From contig NZ_RKQQ01000007.1 in the NCBI RefSeq assembly GCF_003814815.1, forward strand, positions 184,219 through 248,218: a stretch of 64,000 bases of DNA. The letters are read 5' to 3'. Positions within the stretch are counted from its first letter, which is position 1, and each line of letters starts with the position of its first letter. Made by a program: the position numbers and the translations under genes. The notes beneath the pieces are model-generated. The model saw nothing but the letters and a program-made list of their open reading frames with translations, was not told where the DNA came from and did not search any database. This stretch comes from Salisediminibacterium halotolerans (GTDB lineage: Bacteria; Bacillota; Bacilli; Bacillales; Salisediminibacteriaceae). Below are positions 39,751 through 47,800 of the stretch, in pieces.

Positions 39751-40597
39751 CTTCATCTATATTTCCTTCTTCGGCTGCTTTGTCAGATTCTTCTCTTACG
39801 GCGTCTTCCTCGGCGTTTGAATCTGCTTGCTTATTTGGAGCGTCCTCCGATTTGTCCTCGCCGCTTTTAGCAGAGATATCCTCGTTTTTCGAAGAAGTTT
39901 GCTCGTCATTGTCATTCTCGCCGGTTGGATCTTCATCGTCCGCAGTGCCTTCATTGTCTGAGTCAGCGTTCTCATTTGGAGCGTCCTTCGGTTTATCCTC
40001 GTCGCTTTTAGCAGAGATATCCTCGTTTTTTGAAGAAGCTGGCTCGTCATCGGCGTCTGTGCCGTTTTCTTCTTGATCGTCAGCGCTGTCTGCAACATCT
40101 GAATTTTTCTCTTCAGAAGAATGATCCGATTTTCCTTCGTTTTTCTTTTCCGTTTCGTTAGCAGTTTTGTCTTGCTTACGTTCGAAAAAAATCATTTCAG
40201 GATCAATCGAGATGCTCAATGTTTCTTGAATATATCCGCCGGCGAAAGCCGTCACATGAAGATCAAGATTATCCGGTTCGTTTTCTTCTGAAAAAGTTAT
40301 ATCACGGCTGACGGTGTGCGACTCTTCACCGCCGAGCTTGAATTCATCCTCATCTGCTGTAACCGGATAGCTGACGGAAGTTTCGTTGTGAAACGTTGTG
40401 TTGATCGTGACTTTTCCTTCCGTGTCTTCGCTGTAGTCTATGTCGGTTGAAGTTGTAAGAATGTCAGAAGAAGACGGAGTAGCAAAGCTTCCGACAGACG
40501 TTGACGTGCTGCCGTGGAATCCGGCTGCGGCCGGAGTTGCAACGAGCAGCGAAGCAGTGACAATACAGCTGATGCTGAGAAGAGTAGTTTTTTTCAT
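39728..40597 (-). CDS. Secreted acidic repeat protein downstream of tasA
   Basis: A 289-residue exported protein that I cannot assign to a named family. Residues 1-26 form a signal peptide (KKTTLL, hydrophobic core, PAAAG). Residues 27-140 form a Ser/Thr-rich beta domain (TTSTDIDYSEDTEGKVTIN, LDLHVTAFAGGYIQETL). The rest is highly acidic and low in complexity, with a tandem 47-residue repeat whose core SSKNEDISAKS occurs twice (141-bp DNA period, about 39838-39910 and 39979-40051). It follows tasA and sipW on the same strand and probably contributes to a surface or biofilm matrix. The extreme acidity fits a halophile. A start at 40597 has AAAGGGACGG upstream. Confidence 0.75.
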   Translation of the reverse strand: MKKTTLLSISCIVTASLLVATPAAAGFHGSTSTSVGSFATPSSSDILTTSTDIDYSEDTEGKVTINTTFHNETSVSYPVTADEDEFKLGGEESHTVSRDITFSEENEPDNLDLHVTAFAGGYIQETLSISIDPEMIFFERKQDKTANETEKKNEGKSDHSSEEKNSDVADSADDQEENGTDADDEPASSKNEDISAKSDEDKPKDAPNENADSDNEGTADDEDPTGENDNDEQTSSKNEDISAKSGEDKSEDAPNKQADSNAEEDAVREESDKAAEEGNIDEEKEQEDE

Positions 40598-40616
40598 TGC
40601 AACCGTCCCTTTCCTG

Positions 40617-40651
40617 CACGAAAAACCGGAGGGATACTCCGGTTTTTCGTG
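40617..40651 (-). terminator. Intra-operon hairpin between tasA and the acidic protein gene
   Basis: A perfect 15-bp inverted repeat (40617-40631 with 40637-40651) with TTTTT inside the 3' arm on both strands. It probably attenuates transcription after tasA, so that more TasA than downstream protein is made. Confidence 0.75.
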
Positions 40652-40657
40652 TGTTAA

Positions 40658-41296
40658 TTAGTCGATTTCAGCTTCGTTGTTTTGCTCATATTTCAGGTAG
40701 AATTCAGCGCCGAAATCTTTCCCCTGAAATTCATTTCCTGCTTCTTCATCCAAGGTAACATCCAAAGCAATTTCCATTGATTCGCCCGGAAGCAGCGTCG
40801 TGTGGAATGGCGGTGGTGTACTTCCTCTGTATTGCCCTTTTTCTAACGCATTGCTTAAGTAACTCGACCCGTAATTTTCGCTCATCGTCGTTTTTTCGCC
40901 TTCAATATCAAACGTGAAGTCCATATTCAAAAGCTCATCAGCGCCGTCAACCTCAAGGATCGATCCAGAGAAATTAAACTGTGATTCATTCGTGCTGTAG
41001 CCATTGTCAGAAAGGTTGCCGACGGTAATGGCTCGGTCTCCGTCGTTACTGATCGTGAAAGGTTCAGCACTCCAAGTTTCACCCGGCAATAAGTGATCGA
41101 GCCCGTCTTCATGGTCCACTAAGCTGACCGCTTCGCCAGAGTCAACATTGACATCCATCTCCGCTGTCTCGACAGTTACATCTGAATCGCCTGCAGTAGC
41201 GTCGCCTGTAAATGTTGAATATGTACCGAATCCTACTGTAGCGACTAATGTTGCGGAAAGTGCCGTTCCTACGAGTGCTTTTTGTGTTTTGTTCAT
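40658..41296 (-). CDS. tasA: TasA/CalY (camelysin) family secreted protein
   Basis: The SipW-dependent matrix/surface protein of biofilms. It has 212 residues and opens with a SipW-type signal peptide, MNKTQKALVGTALSATLVATVGFGTYSTF, with no consensus AXA site in the usual place. The mature domain has the family pattern: TVETAEMDVNV, HLLPGETWSAEPFTISNDGDRAITVGNL, LLPGESMEIALDVTLDEEAGNEFQGKDF. It is encoded directly after a SipW-type signal peptidase, which confirms the assignment. The gene name follows B. subtilis; CalY/camelysin is an equally good name. Amyloid fibre formation is known for TasA and inferred here. Confidence 0.9.
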   Translation of the reverse strand: MNKTQKALVGTALSATLVATVGFGTYSTFTGDATAGDSDVTVETAEMDVNVDSGEAVSLVDHEDGLDHLLPGETWSAEPFTISNDGDRAITVGNLSDNGYSTNESQFNFSGSILEVDGADELLNMDFTFDIEGEKTTMSENYGSSYLSNALEKGQYRGSTPPPFHTTLLPGESMEIALDVTLDEEAGNEFQGKDFGAEFYLKYEQNNEAEID

Positions 41297-41331
41297 GAAT
41301 CATCTCTCCCTTTTTAAAATATAAAATTGAT

Positions 41332-41859
41332 TTAAGCGGACGTACATTTCTCAACGGATGAGTTGTTTCTTCTGTTTTTCCTGTTTCCGGTTTTGCGCAG
41401 GATTTCGATCAGGCCGACGCCTGCAATCGGTACAGCAATAAGAGAAATGAATCCGGCCGGTGATGTCAGAAAGTCGATAACATAACCGAAACGCGGAATC
41501 GTACCGGAATGAACGCCGCGTATATCCTGCGGAGCAGCAAGCTGGCTGTCTTTGATCTCATTGTTGTCTCCTTGCGTTTCGTACATGCCGTCTGTTTCGC
41601 CGATAAGACGATGGGTGACGAGCTCGTTCGTTCGTTCGATTGTGACAACGTCTCCGATCTGCGGTTCTGCATTTCTGTTGATAATGATCAGATCTTGCTT
41701 CTCAAATTCGGGGATCATGCTGTTCGATAAGACTGTTAAAGCTTCATACCCGAAAAGCGAAGGATTGTCGTGACTGTCATTCAAGATATACAGAGGCCAT
41801 AAAAGGAATATGCCTGAAAGCAATAGAGCGGTGATCATCCAGCTGATCACTTGTTTCAA
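41332..41859 (-). CDS. sipW: Signal peptidase I of the SipW (ER/archaeal) type
   Basis: Processes TasA-like preproteins. It has 175 residues with one N-terminal and one C-terminal membrane helix. The catalytic Ser is in LSNSMIPEF, and a His (VTHRLIG) replaces the usual Lys, the ER-type signature of SipW. TTG is the start, preceded by a perfect AAAGGAGGTG with 7 bases of spacing and no ATG nearby. It is the first gene of sipW-tasA-acidic protein. Upstream at 41952-41973 is an imperfect palindrome (AGAATGAGA/TCTCATTCT) that could be an operator. Confidence 0.92.
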   Translation of the reverse strand: MKQVISWMITALLLSGIFLLWPLYILNDSHDNPSLFGYEALTVLSNSMIPEFEKQDLIIINRNAEPQIGDVVTIERTNELVTHRLIGETDGMYETQGDNNEIKDSQLAAPQDIRGVHSGTIPRFGYVIDFLTSPAGFISLIAVPIAGVGLIEILRKTGNRKNRRNNSSVEKCTSA

Positions 41860-42050
41860 TTATGTTCACCTCCTTTCTGAACTCTGAATATATCGTAGCG
41901 TCATTTCCTGCAATTTCCTATCGTCGGTCAGGTTGAATCCTCCACTCCGTCAGAATGAGACCTTTCTCATTCTTGAGGATGAGGAGCAGGCATTGAACGG
42001 ACGGATCGATCATAAAAATGCCGGAAACAGGCAGTGAAAAATGATGGGAC

Positions 42051-42083
42051 AAAAAAACAGCCGTCCTTTTCAGGACGGCTGTT
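42051..42083 (-). terminator. Terminator of the histidine kinase/regulator/HD-GYP operon
   Basis: A perfect 10-bp stem (42058-42067 with 42073-42082), followed on the minus strand by seven T residues. The stop codon of the HD-GYP gene lies in the loop. Confidence 0.88.
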
Positions 42084-43197
42084 CATTGAATGGAATGGTT
42101 GTTTGTACAGTTGTCCAGGTTGACTTTGATTTGAGCACGCAGTGGAGCGCATCAACGATTTCAGGGTCAAAACGTCTTCCTTTTTCTTCAGTGAGGATGG
42201 CGAGAGCTTCATTCTGAGAGTAAGCTTTTCGATAGGCACGGGGCTGACGCATAGACATATAAGATTCGACCAGGCCGAGAAGCTGCGCGTGCACATCCGG
42301 AGAAGATGTGCCGGCGGGATAACCGGTGCCGTCGAGCCGCTCGTGATGCGAAAGAAGCATCGTTCGTATCCTCTCAAGTTCGCTGCCGGAAGGAACGAGA
42401 TCGTGTCCAAAATAACAATGCCAATGCATCACTTTGACTTCAGATGATGAAAGCGGAGTTGTTTTGCAATAGACATGATCCGGCAATTGCATCCGGCTGA
42501 TGTAATGCGCCATCGAAACGAGCTCGGCTTCCCATTCCCGCAGCTGCAGCTGCGATGCTTTGGCAGTGCGCTGGAGAAGATCGGTCATCTCATCGATTTC
42601 ACTGCGCGGAATGCGTGTTTTCATTTCTACAACAGGAAGCATTTTGTCGAACATTGACAATGTATACTGGTGCTTTTCTCTTGCAACAAATTTATCAGCT
42701 GCATTCCTTACTTCTTGAACACGTTTAATGAGAAGCAAAGATATTAAAAAACTGATGCCAAGGAGGAGGGCGTACTCCATTCGAAAAAGATAAGCGCTGG
42801 TGACGGCTGTGTAGAAGAAATAGTAAGGAATAAACGCTGTAAACCAAAGGACAAACTGTTTACGGCCGGTGCCAAGTGCAAGGACGACAGGATAGACGAG
42901 CAAATAGATCCATAAGTTTTCATAGCCGAAGGGATTCAGCTGCGTAACCGTGATGAAATATAATAGCAGCATTCCTGGAAAGGCCGTGTCGGCTGCTCGG
43001 GTTCCGGATACGGAAAATTGATAGAGGAAATGCAACAACCAACCAATCACTGCATAACTGATAACCCATAATGTAAAGGCTGGCCCGACATCCGTTCGAA
43101 AAACGTGCTCAGCATAATACATAAGGCTAGCAATCGTTAGAATCGCAGACATCCAGAGGAATATTCTTTCTCTGGTTTTAGTCAAAGGCATTTGCAT
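42070..43197 (-). CDS. Membrane protein with degenerate HD-GYP domain
   Basis: A 375-residue protein with about six N-terminal membrane helices (about 10-180) and a C-terminal HD-GYP domain of the cyclic-di-GMP phosphodiesterase class. The HHERLDGTGYPAG motif is kept. The segment that should read HDIGK is HYISR (in MAHYISRMQLPD), so the metal-binding Asp and the Lys are lost; the distal His (MHWHCYFG) remains. Phosphodiesterase activity is therefore doubtful, and a ligand-binding or signalling role is more likely. ATG 43197 was chosen because GGAGG lies 9 bases upstream. It overlaps the response regulator by 20 bases, so the three genes are one operon. Confidence 0.8.
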   Translation of the reverse strand: MQMPLTKTRERIFLWMSAILTIASLMYYAEHVFRTDVGPAFTLWVISYAVIGWLLHFLYQFSVSGTRAADTAFPGMLLLYFITVTQLNPFGYENLWIYLLVYPVVLALGTGRKQFVLWFTAFIPYYFFYTAVTSAYLFRMEYALLLGISFLISLLLIKRVQEVRNAADKFVAREKHQYTLSMFDKMLPVVEMKTRIPRSEIDEMTDLLQRTAKASQLQLREWEAELVSMAHYISRMQLPDHVYCKTTPLSSSEVKVMHWHCYFGHDLVPSGSELERIRTMLLSHHERLDGTGYPAGTSSPDVHAQLLGLVESYMSMRQPRAYRKAYSQNEALAILTEEKGRRFDPEIVDALHCVLKSKSTWTTVQTTIPFNEQPS

Positions 43198-43834
43198 ATT
43201 TCTTAACCTCCGCGGCAAACCAACCCTGCTGTAAAGCATATACAACAGCCTGTGCCCGATTTGGCTGTCCGGTTTTTCGTAAAATACTGCTCACGTGAGT
43301 TTTTACGGTCGGTTCGGAAATAAATAGGTTATCTGCAATTTCTTGGTTGCTTTTGTTGTTTACTAAACATGCATACACATCCCACTCGCGAGCAGTCAAC
43401 CCAGACACGTCCGCCGGGACGGTCTCGGTGTATGCTGCTTTTAAGTTTACTTTCGGCTGAAAGCAGGTAAACCCTTTTCTAACCATATCCAGCGTGGACA
43501 CAATCTGTTCTGGATTGGTATCTTTCATAATATAGCCGTCAATACCGGCCTGCATGGCCTTATAAATATCTTCATGATCATCGTAAGCAGTTAAGACAAG
43601 AATCTTTACAGCTGGTTCGACCGCTTTCAATTCAGAGGCGGTATCCAGAATTGAGGCTCCGGGCATTTTTAAATCCGAAAGGATCATCTCCGGTTTTTCC
43701 GCAACTGCCCGGGTATAAAGAGAGTCTCCGTCTTCACATTCACCGCTGACAGTAAAATGATTTTCCATTTCTATAATCATTTTCAGACCGTCGCGGACAA
43801 TTTTATGGTCATCAGCCAGAAATACGCTCGTCAT
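43178..43834 (-). CDS. NarL/LuxR-family response regulator
   Basis: A 218-residue regulator. The receiver domain has the acidic pair ADDHKIVRDG and the phosphoacceptor Asp in MILSDLKMPG (about residue 54), with conserved Thr/Lys in LVLTAYDDH and YIMKDTNP. The C-terminal LuxR-type helix-turn-helix is LTAREWDVYACLVNNKSNQEIADNLFISEPTVKTHVSSILRK. It overlaps the kinase gene by 23 bases and is clearly its partner. Targets are unknown; the neighbouring sipW-tasA operon is an obvious candidate. Confidence 0.93.
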   Translation of the reverse strand: MTSVFLADDHKIVRDGLKMIIEMENHFTVSGECEDGDSLYTRAVAEKPEMILSDLKMPGASILDTASELKAVEPAVKILVLTAYDDHEDIYKAMQAGIDGYIMKDTNPEQIVSTLDMVRKGFTCFQPKVNLKAAYTETVPADVSGLTAREWDVYACLVNNKSNQEIADNLFISEPTVKTHVSSILRKTGQPNRAQAVVYALQQGWFAAEVKKYANAFD

Positions 43835-45179
43835 ACGGTGTCACCTCTCCTCTTGGTATCGTTATCGTCGTTTTCAGGCCCTGTTCCTTTCTTTCGCTGA
43901 AAGAAATAGATCCTTTGATTTGCTCGAGTCGGGATTGAATGCTTTGCATTCCGAGTTGTTCCGTATCTGTATCCAATTCAGGAAAGGTCCCGTCTCCGTC
44001 ATCAGTCAACACAATTTGCCACTCAATTGGGTTTATATGCATATAGACGTCGATACGGCTGATGTTTCCGTGCTTGATTGCATTGCTCGTTAATTCTTCG
44101 ATAACACGGTAAATGGATTCTTCTACTTTCACTGTTTCGGAAATGATCATCCCGTCTGCATGTAACCTCGCTTTTATATTAAAGCCGGCTGACAAACGCT
44201 TTATCATTTGCTCAATCGCTTGAAAAAGGCTGAGGTTCGCGTCATCCGCTTTCAAATAAGCGATGTAGCTGCGCGTATTCACTTGGAAGTCTTGAATGGA
44301 TTCTTCTAATTTGTTGAGCTGTTCGCGGAATTGAACTGGATCACAGTTAAGCAAACGCTTCAACTGGTATGTTTGCGCGGACAGAAAAAACAGCTGTTGA
44401 GCCGTACTGTCATGCAGATCTTGGCCGAAAGAGGCTTTCAGTTCTTTCGTGAGCTGTTTTTTTTCTTTTTGCAGGGTTTGCAGCTCGTTCAATTTTAGAT
44501 AGATAAGGTCGGCAGTGCGTCTTAGCCATGTCCTTCTATAGAAATAAAGCCGGGTGGAACGGCAGGGGGGTGTAACTGCAGCCCCGAGTTTTTCACCGTC
44601 AGGCGGAAAAGGGATCACCAGTCTGTCGGCAGCTTTGCCTGTAACTTCATGAAAAGAGACAACCGCCGGACCGTTTTCCCAATCAAGTCTGGCGCTGCGT
44701 AACTGTCTTTCAATCAGGTCTCTCGTCTGAAAAACCGGGTAAAACAAATACAACCGCAACTGTGCATCATCGAGCAAAACTTTGCAGTAATCTTCTGCGA
44801 GCGGGCGAATCGATGTGACATCCTCGGCTCCGGCAAGATCGGAGCGGAATTTTTCAAAACGGGCTTCCATCGTCTTACGATCGTTTACGAATAGCTGATA
44901 TGCGTGGAAAGACGCTGCGGCAAAAGGTAACAAAACCATCAATAAGGCGCCGGCAAACAATACCGCAGGGCCCGTAGCCGTCCAAAAAAGAGCAAAAAAA
45001 GCTGTCACAAAGCAAACGAAGCCGAACGCTGCCCATTTCTCCCGGGAGCGTTTATGTATCAGCATATACAGACAGGCAACAGTGCTCATGATTCCCGCCA
45101 TAAGAATGAGTATGAATACGATTAAATTGGGCGACCAGGAATATAGACTTAAAAAAGAAAGCGGAACGAGATCATTCAC
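43812..45179 (-). CDS. NarX/LiaS-type sensor histidine kinase
   Basis: A 455-residue kinase with about three N-terminal membrane helices (about 15-105), a central region with weak GAF-like features (about 115-225) and a HisKA_3 phosphoacceptor with His in GQDLHDSTAQQLFFL. The HATPase domain contains EELTSNAIKHGN, LTDDGDGTF and GMQSIQSRLEQIKGSI. GTG is the start, with AAAGGA 8 bases upstream. A TTGCAT-17-TACCAT promoter candidate lies at about 45204-45232 on the minus strand. The stimulus is unknown. Confidence 0.9.
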   Translation of the reverse strand: MNDLVPLSFLSLYSWSPNLIVFILILMAGIMSTVACLYMLIHKRSREKWAAFGFVCFVTAFFALFWTATGPAVLFAGALLMVLLPFAAASFHAYQLFVNDRKTMEARFEKFRSDLAGAEDVTSIRPLAEDYCKVLLDDAQLRLYLFYPVFQTRDLIERQLRSARLDWENGPAVVSFHEVTGKAADRLVIPFPPDGEKLGAAVTPPCRSTRLYFYRRTWLRRTADLIYLKLNELQTLQKEKKQLTKELKASFGQDLHDSTAQQLFFLSAQTYQLKRLLNCDPVQFREQLNKLEESIQDFQVNTRSYIAYLKADDANLSLFQAIEQMIKRLSAGFNIKARLHADGMIISETVKVEESIYRVIEELTSNAIKHGNISRIDVYMHINPIEWQIVLTDDGDGTFPELDTDTEQLGMQSIQSRLEQIKGSISFSERKEQGLKTTITIPRGEVTPYDERISG

Positions 45180-45284
45180 GGTGATTTTCCTTTCAAAAAA
45201 AACTTTAGACTCATGGTAAAATAGATGAAAAGCCTATGCAACCGATTCGACAAATTTTTACAATCACTTGCCTTTTTTAAAGCT

Positions 45285-45636
45285 GTGTTGACGTTATGAC
45301 ATCGATAGATGTCCTATTAAAAGGAATGGATGACTACGCATCGTCCGGCTTCTTTCCGCGGGCGAGCCGCTTCGGGCTTGCCCTGCAGGGTCTCGCCTAT
45401 CTCGCTTTCCCGCAGGAAAAAGCCGGGATGCTGGGTCATCCTCCTTCTTTGAATCGAGTGTATTCATAAAAAAGAAGCCATGGATCCACTCCTCCGACGC
45501 CTCCGGGAAAGCAAGAGACGAAGATCCGGATTCGGCGGCCACGGGCCGCCGAATACTAGCTGAGTCCTTGCCCGGGGCAAGCGGAGGGTAGTGGATTCAT
45601 GGCTTACGTCAAAATAATAATTTGTCTACAATCTTA
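45285..45636. repeat. Structured repeat family, copy A (inverted relative to B and C)
   Basis: About 350 bp with the same organisation as copy B read on the minus strand. The end next to 45636 reads AAGATTGTAGACAAA, the outer stem is GCCATGAATCCACT with AGTGGATCCATGGC, and the inner hairpin ATTCGGCGGCC/GGCCGCCGAAT is perfect. The second hairpin domain pairs GGATGAC-type arms. It abuts the hairpin at 45637-45664. The 45180-45284 stretch holds only the kinase promoter region. Confidence 0.85.
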
Positions 45637-45664
45637 AGCGGCGACATCAAATGATGTCGCCGCT
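45637..45664 (-). terminator. Terminator-like hairpin of the MDR oxidoreductase gene, abutting repeat A
   Basis: A perfect 11-bp stem (45637-45647 with 45654-45664), 53 bases past the stop of the minus-strand oxidoreductase gene. No T-tract follows; repeat copy A begins at once. Confidence 0.7.
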
Positions 45665-45717
45665 CGGATTATCCGTAATCGGTCAGTTTGAGTTACGTTG
45701 CGCTACGTGTTTTCATG

Positions 45718-46713
45718 TTATTTTGAAATATTTAAGCTGATCTTGCCGAACTGTTTCGCTTCTTCAAGCCGCTTGAAAGCTTTATGAGCCTCGTCAAGCG
45801 GGAACGATGTATCCATTACCGGCCGAATCTCGTGCCGTTCAATAAACGCGAGCATCTCCTGCAGTTCATCCCGGCTTCCCATCGTTGTGCCGAGCAGATT
45901 ATATTGGCCGTAGAAAAATGCCCGAATATCGAGTTCAACTTTATCACCGGCGGAGGCACCGAATGTCGTCATTGTTCCGCCTTTACGGAGAACGGCGAGC
46001 GTTTTATTGAAGGTTGCGGCTCCGACGGTCTCAACAGCTACATCAATCGTCTCGTCTTTTAAAACATCGGCCCAATCGCTGTTTGAATCAATGACACGGT
46101 CGGCGCCGAGTTTCAGCGCTTCTTCACGTTTTTCAGCAGAGCGGGAGCTTGCAATTACGCGCGCGCCGGCAACTTTGGCAAATTGCACCATAAATGTGAC
46201 AGCACCGCTGCCGACACCGGGAAGAAAAACGGTTTCACCGGCTTGAAGATTCGAACGGGTGAAAAGGGCCCGAAAAGCAGTAAGGGCGGCAAGCGATAAT
46301 ACCCCGGCTTCTTCCCACGTCAGATGAGCAGGTTTTGGTTCGAGCTGGTCTTCACTGATCGTAATCGTTTCGGCGAAGGTACCGTGGTCGGGAAGTCCGA
46401 GCACCCGGAAATCGTCAGGCGGAGCGTCGCTTTTCTCAAACCAGCGCATACTCGGATTAATCACAACTTCATCGCCGACCTTGACCCGGCTTACATCGTC
46501 ACCGGTATCTTCAACGATCCCGGCAGCGTCAGAGCCGACGATCAACGGCCCGGCATGCGAATCGTGCAGCTGTAAGACGAACAGATCACGATGGTTTAAA
46601 CCGGCTGTTTTGATTTTTACTTGAACGTCGCGGCTGTTTAATTGTTCCGTTTCAATCTCATCAACTCTCGTACCTTCAAGGCCTTTCGTTCCTTCATGAA
46701 TAAAAGCAAACAC
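45718..46713 (-). CDS. MDR-family zinc-independent alcohol dehydrogenase/quinone oxidoreductase
   Basis: A 331-residue medium-chain dehydrogenase/reductase, similar in layout to B. subtilis YogA. The GroES-like N-terminal domain has NHRDLFVLQ and PLIVGSDAAGIVEDTGDDV. The Rossmann domain has GETVFLPGVGSGAVTFMVQFAKVAGARVIAS. The cysteine zinc ligands of classic alcohol dehydrogenases are absent, which suggests a quinone or enoyl reductase. GTG at 46713 was chosen, with GGAGGG upstream; an ATG at 46728 overlaps that ribosome-binding site. The substrate is unknown. Its terminator abuts repeat copy A. Confidence 0.82.
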   Translation of the reverse strand: MFAFIHEGTKGLEGTRVDEIETEQLNSRDVQVKIKTAGLNHRDLFVLQLHDSHAGPLIVGSDAAGIVEDTGDDVSRVKVGDEVVINPSMRWFEKSDAPPDDFRVLGLPDHGTFAETITISEDQLEPKPAHLTWEEAGVLSLAALTAFRALFTRSNLQAGETVFLPGVGSGAVTFMVQFAKVAGARVIASSRSAEKREEALKLGADRVIDSNSDWADVLKDETIDVAVETVGAATFNKTLAVLRKGGTMTTFGASAGDKVELDIRAFFYGQYNLLGTTMGSRDELQEMLAFIERHEIRPVMDTSFPLDEAHKAFKRLEEAKQFGKISLNISK

Positions 46714-46859
46714 AACGGATCCCTCCATAAATATCTTTTTATGCTGAACGCCGGGACTGAATGAAACTAGATTGATTCTTCTGTCCCTGTTTAAGAATGC
46801 GAATTTGCGGTTAAAGAAAAGAACAGGAAAAATTTTAACAAATTTTGAGGAGGCTAATA

Positions 46860-47159
46860 ATGGCTTTAATGGAGATCAGTGTTGTCCCGGTTGGAACTGA
46901 CACAGAAAGTTTCAGCAGCGACATTCAGCAAGCTCTTTCCATTATCGAACAAAACGGTTTGGATTATCAAGTGACGCCGACGTCGACGATTATTAAAGGA
47001 GATATTGATAAACTGATGGATGTCGCTCAAGTCATTCATATTAATGAGATGGAAAAGTCAGCTAAAAGGGTCGTGACATCGATCAAAATCGATGATCGCA
47101 CAGATAAAGAGATGACACTGGACGGCCAGCGGGCGCGTGTTTCAAAGTCAGAACGATAA
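46860..47159 (+). CDS. MTH1187/YkoF-type thiamine-binding protein
   Basis: A 99-residue ferredoxin-fold protein of the MTH1187 (DUF77, thiamine_BP) family. EISVVPVGTDTESFSSDIQQALSIIEQNGLDYQVTPTSTIIKG is the family signature. GAGGAGG lies upstream of ATG 46860; the frame is open from 46845. Family members bind thiamine or hydroxymethylpyrimidine-like ligands; whether this one does is not shown here. It lies 59 bases before the methyltransferase gene, with an inverted-repeat GGCAGTTCTTCA-type hairpin between them. Confidence 0.85.
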   Translation: MALMEISVVPVGTDTESFSSDIQQALSIIEQNGLDYQVTPTSTIIKGDIDKLMDVAQVIHINEMEKSAKRVVTSIKIDDRTDKEMTLDGQRARVSKSER

Positions 47160-47218
47160 GTCGGACGGCAGTTCTTCATGTTGAAGGACTGCCGTTTTTA
47201 TAAGAGGGAGGACATGAG

Positions 47219-47797
47219 ATGAGCAAACAGATTCGTGAGCATTTTCAGCAGTTAGATCGCCGGTTATTTATGGAAAAGGATCAGGAATTGGCGGCAAATG
47301 ACATTCCTCTGTCGATTGGCCACGGTCAAACGATTTCTCAGCCGACGCTTGTATTGAATATGACGCTGGCGCTTGATCTGCATCCTTCTCAGCGCGTGCT
47401 TGAGATCGGTACAGGCTCCGGATACCAAACGGCGATGATTGCGCCGTTTGTAAAAGAGCTTTATACAGTTGAACGGATTGAAGCTTTGTATCAGAAGGCG
47501 AAAAAACGCTTTGCGAAATTCGGTTATGAGAATGTCTTTCCGATCTATGCGGACGGCTCGAAAGGTTATAAAGAAAAGGCACCTTACGACCGCATTATTG
47601 TAACGGCTGCGTCTGAACATATTCCAGAAACGTTGATCAGTCAGATTGCTCCGGGAGGACGAATGATCATACCGATCGGAACCCGGAGGATGCAGAAGCT
47701 GCAGCAAATAGACAAAGATGATAACAGCAACTTGACGATCGAAACGATCGAATACGTTTTATTCGTTCCGCTGAAGCCGTCGGTAGAAAAAGACTGA
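47219..47797 (+). CDS. pcm: Protein-L-isoaspartate O-methyltransferase family
   Basis: An SAM-dependent methyltransferase expected to repair isoaspartyl residues. It has 192 residues. The substrate-site motif DIPLSIGHGQTISQP (family D-x-PLxIGxGQTISxP), motif I RVLEIGTGSGYQTAMIA, motif II YDRIIVTAAS and APGGRMIIPIG are all present. GAGGGAGG precedes the ATG. It converges with the YeeE/YedE gene, with only 3 bases between the stops. Confidence 0.9.
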   Translation: MSKQIREHFQQLDRRLFMEKDQELAANDIPLSIGHGQTISQPTLVLNMTLALDLHPSQRVLEIGTGSGYQTAMIAPFVKELYTVERIEALYQKAKKRFAKFGYENVFPIYADGSKGYKEKAPYDRIIVTAASEHIPETLISQIAPGGRMIIPIGTRRMQKLQQIDKDDNSNLTIETIEYVLFVPLKPSVEKD

Positions 47798-47800
47798 TTA

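Noticed and set aside
39564..40076. 170-residue Ser-rich open frame on the plus strand
   Set aside because: Antisense shadow of the acidic repeat protein. Its Ser/Phe runs are the complement of the Glu/Asp-rich codons, and its start lies within the YuiF-like gene.
42070..43197. Functional cyclic-di-GMP phosphodiesterase
   Set aside because: The metal-binding Asp of the HD pair is Tyr and the conserved GK is SR, so activity was not claimed.
45294..45542. Short open frames inside repeat copies A and B that share peptides such as SRTMRSHPF
   Set aside because: The shared peptides fall out of frame with each other in the middle of the element and return later, so selection is not on a protein. 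Hairpin structure explains the conservation better.
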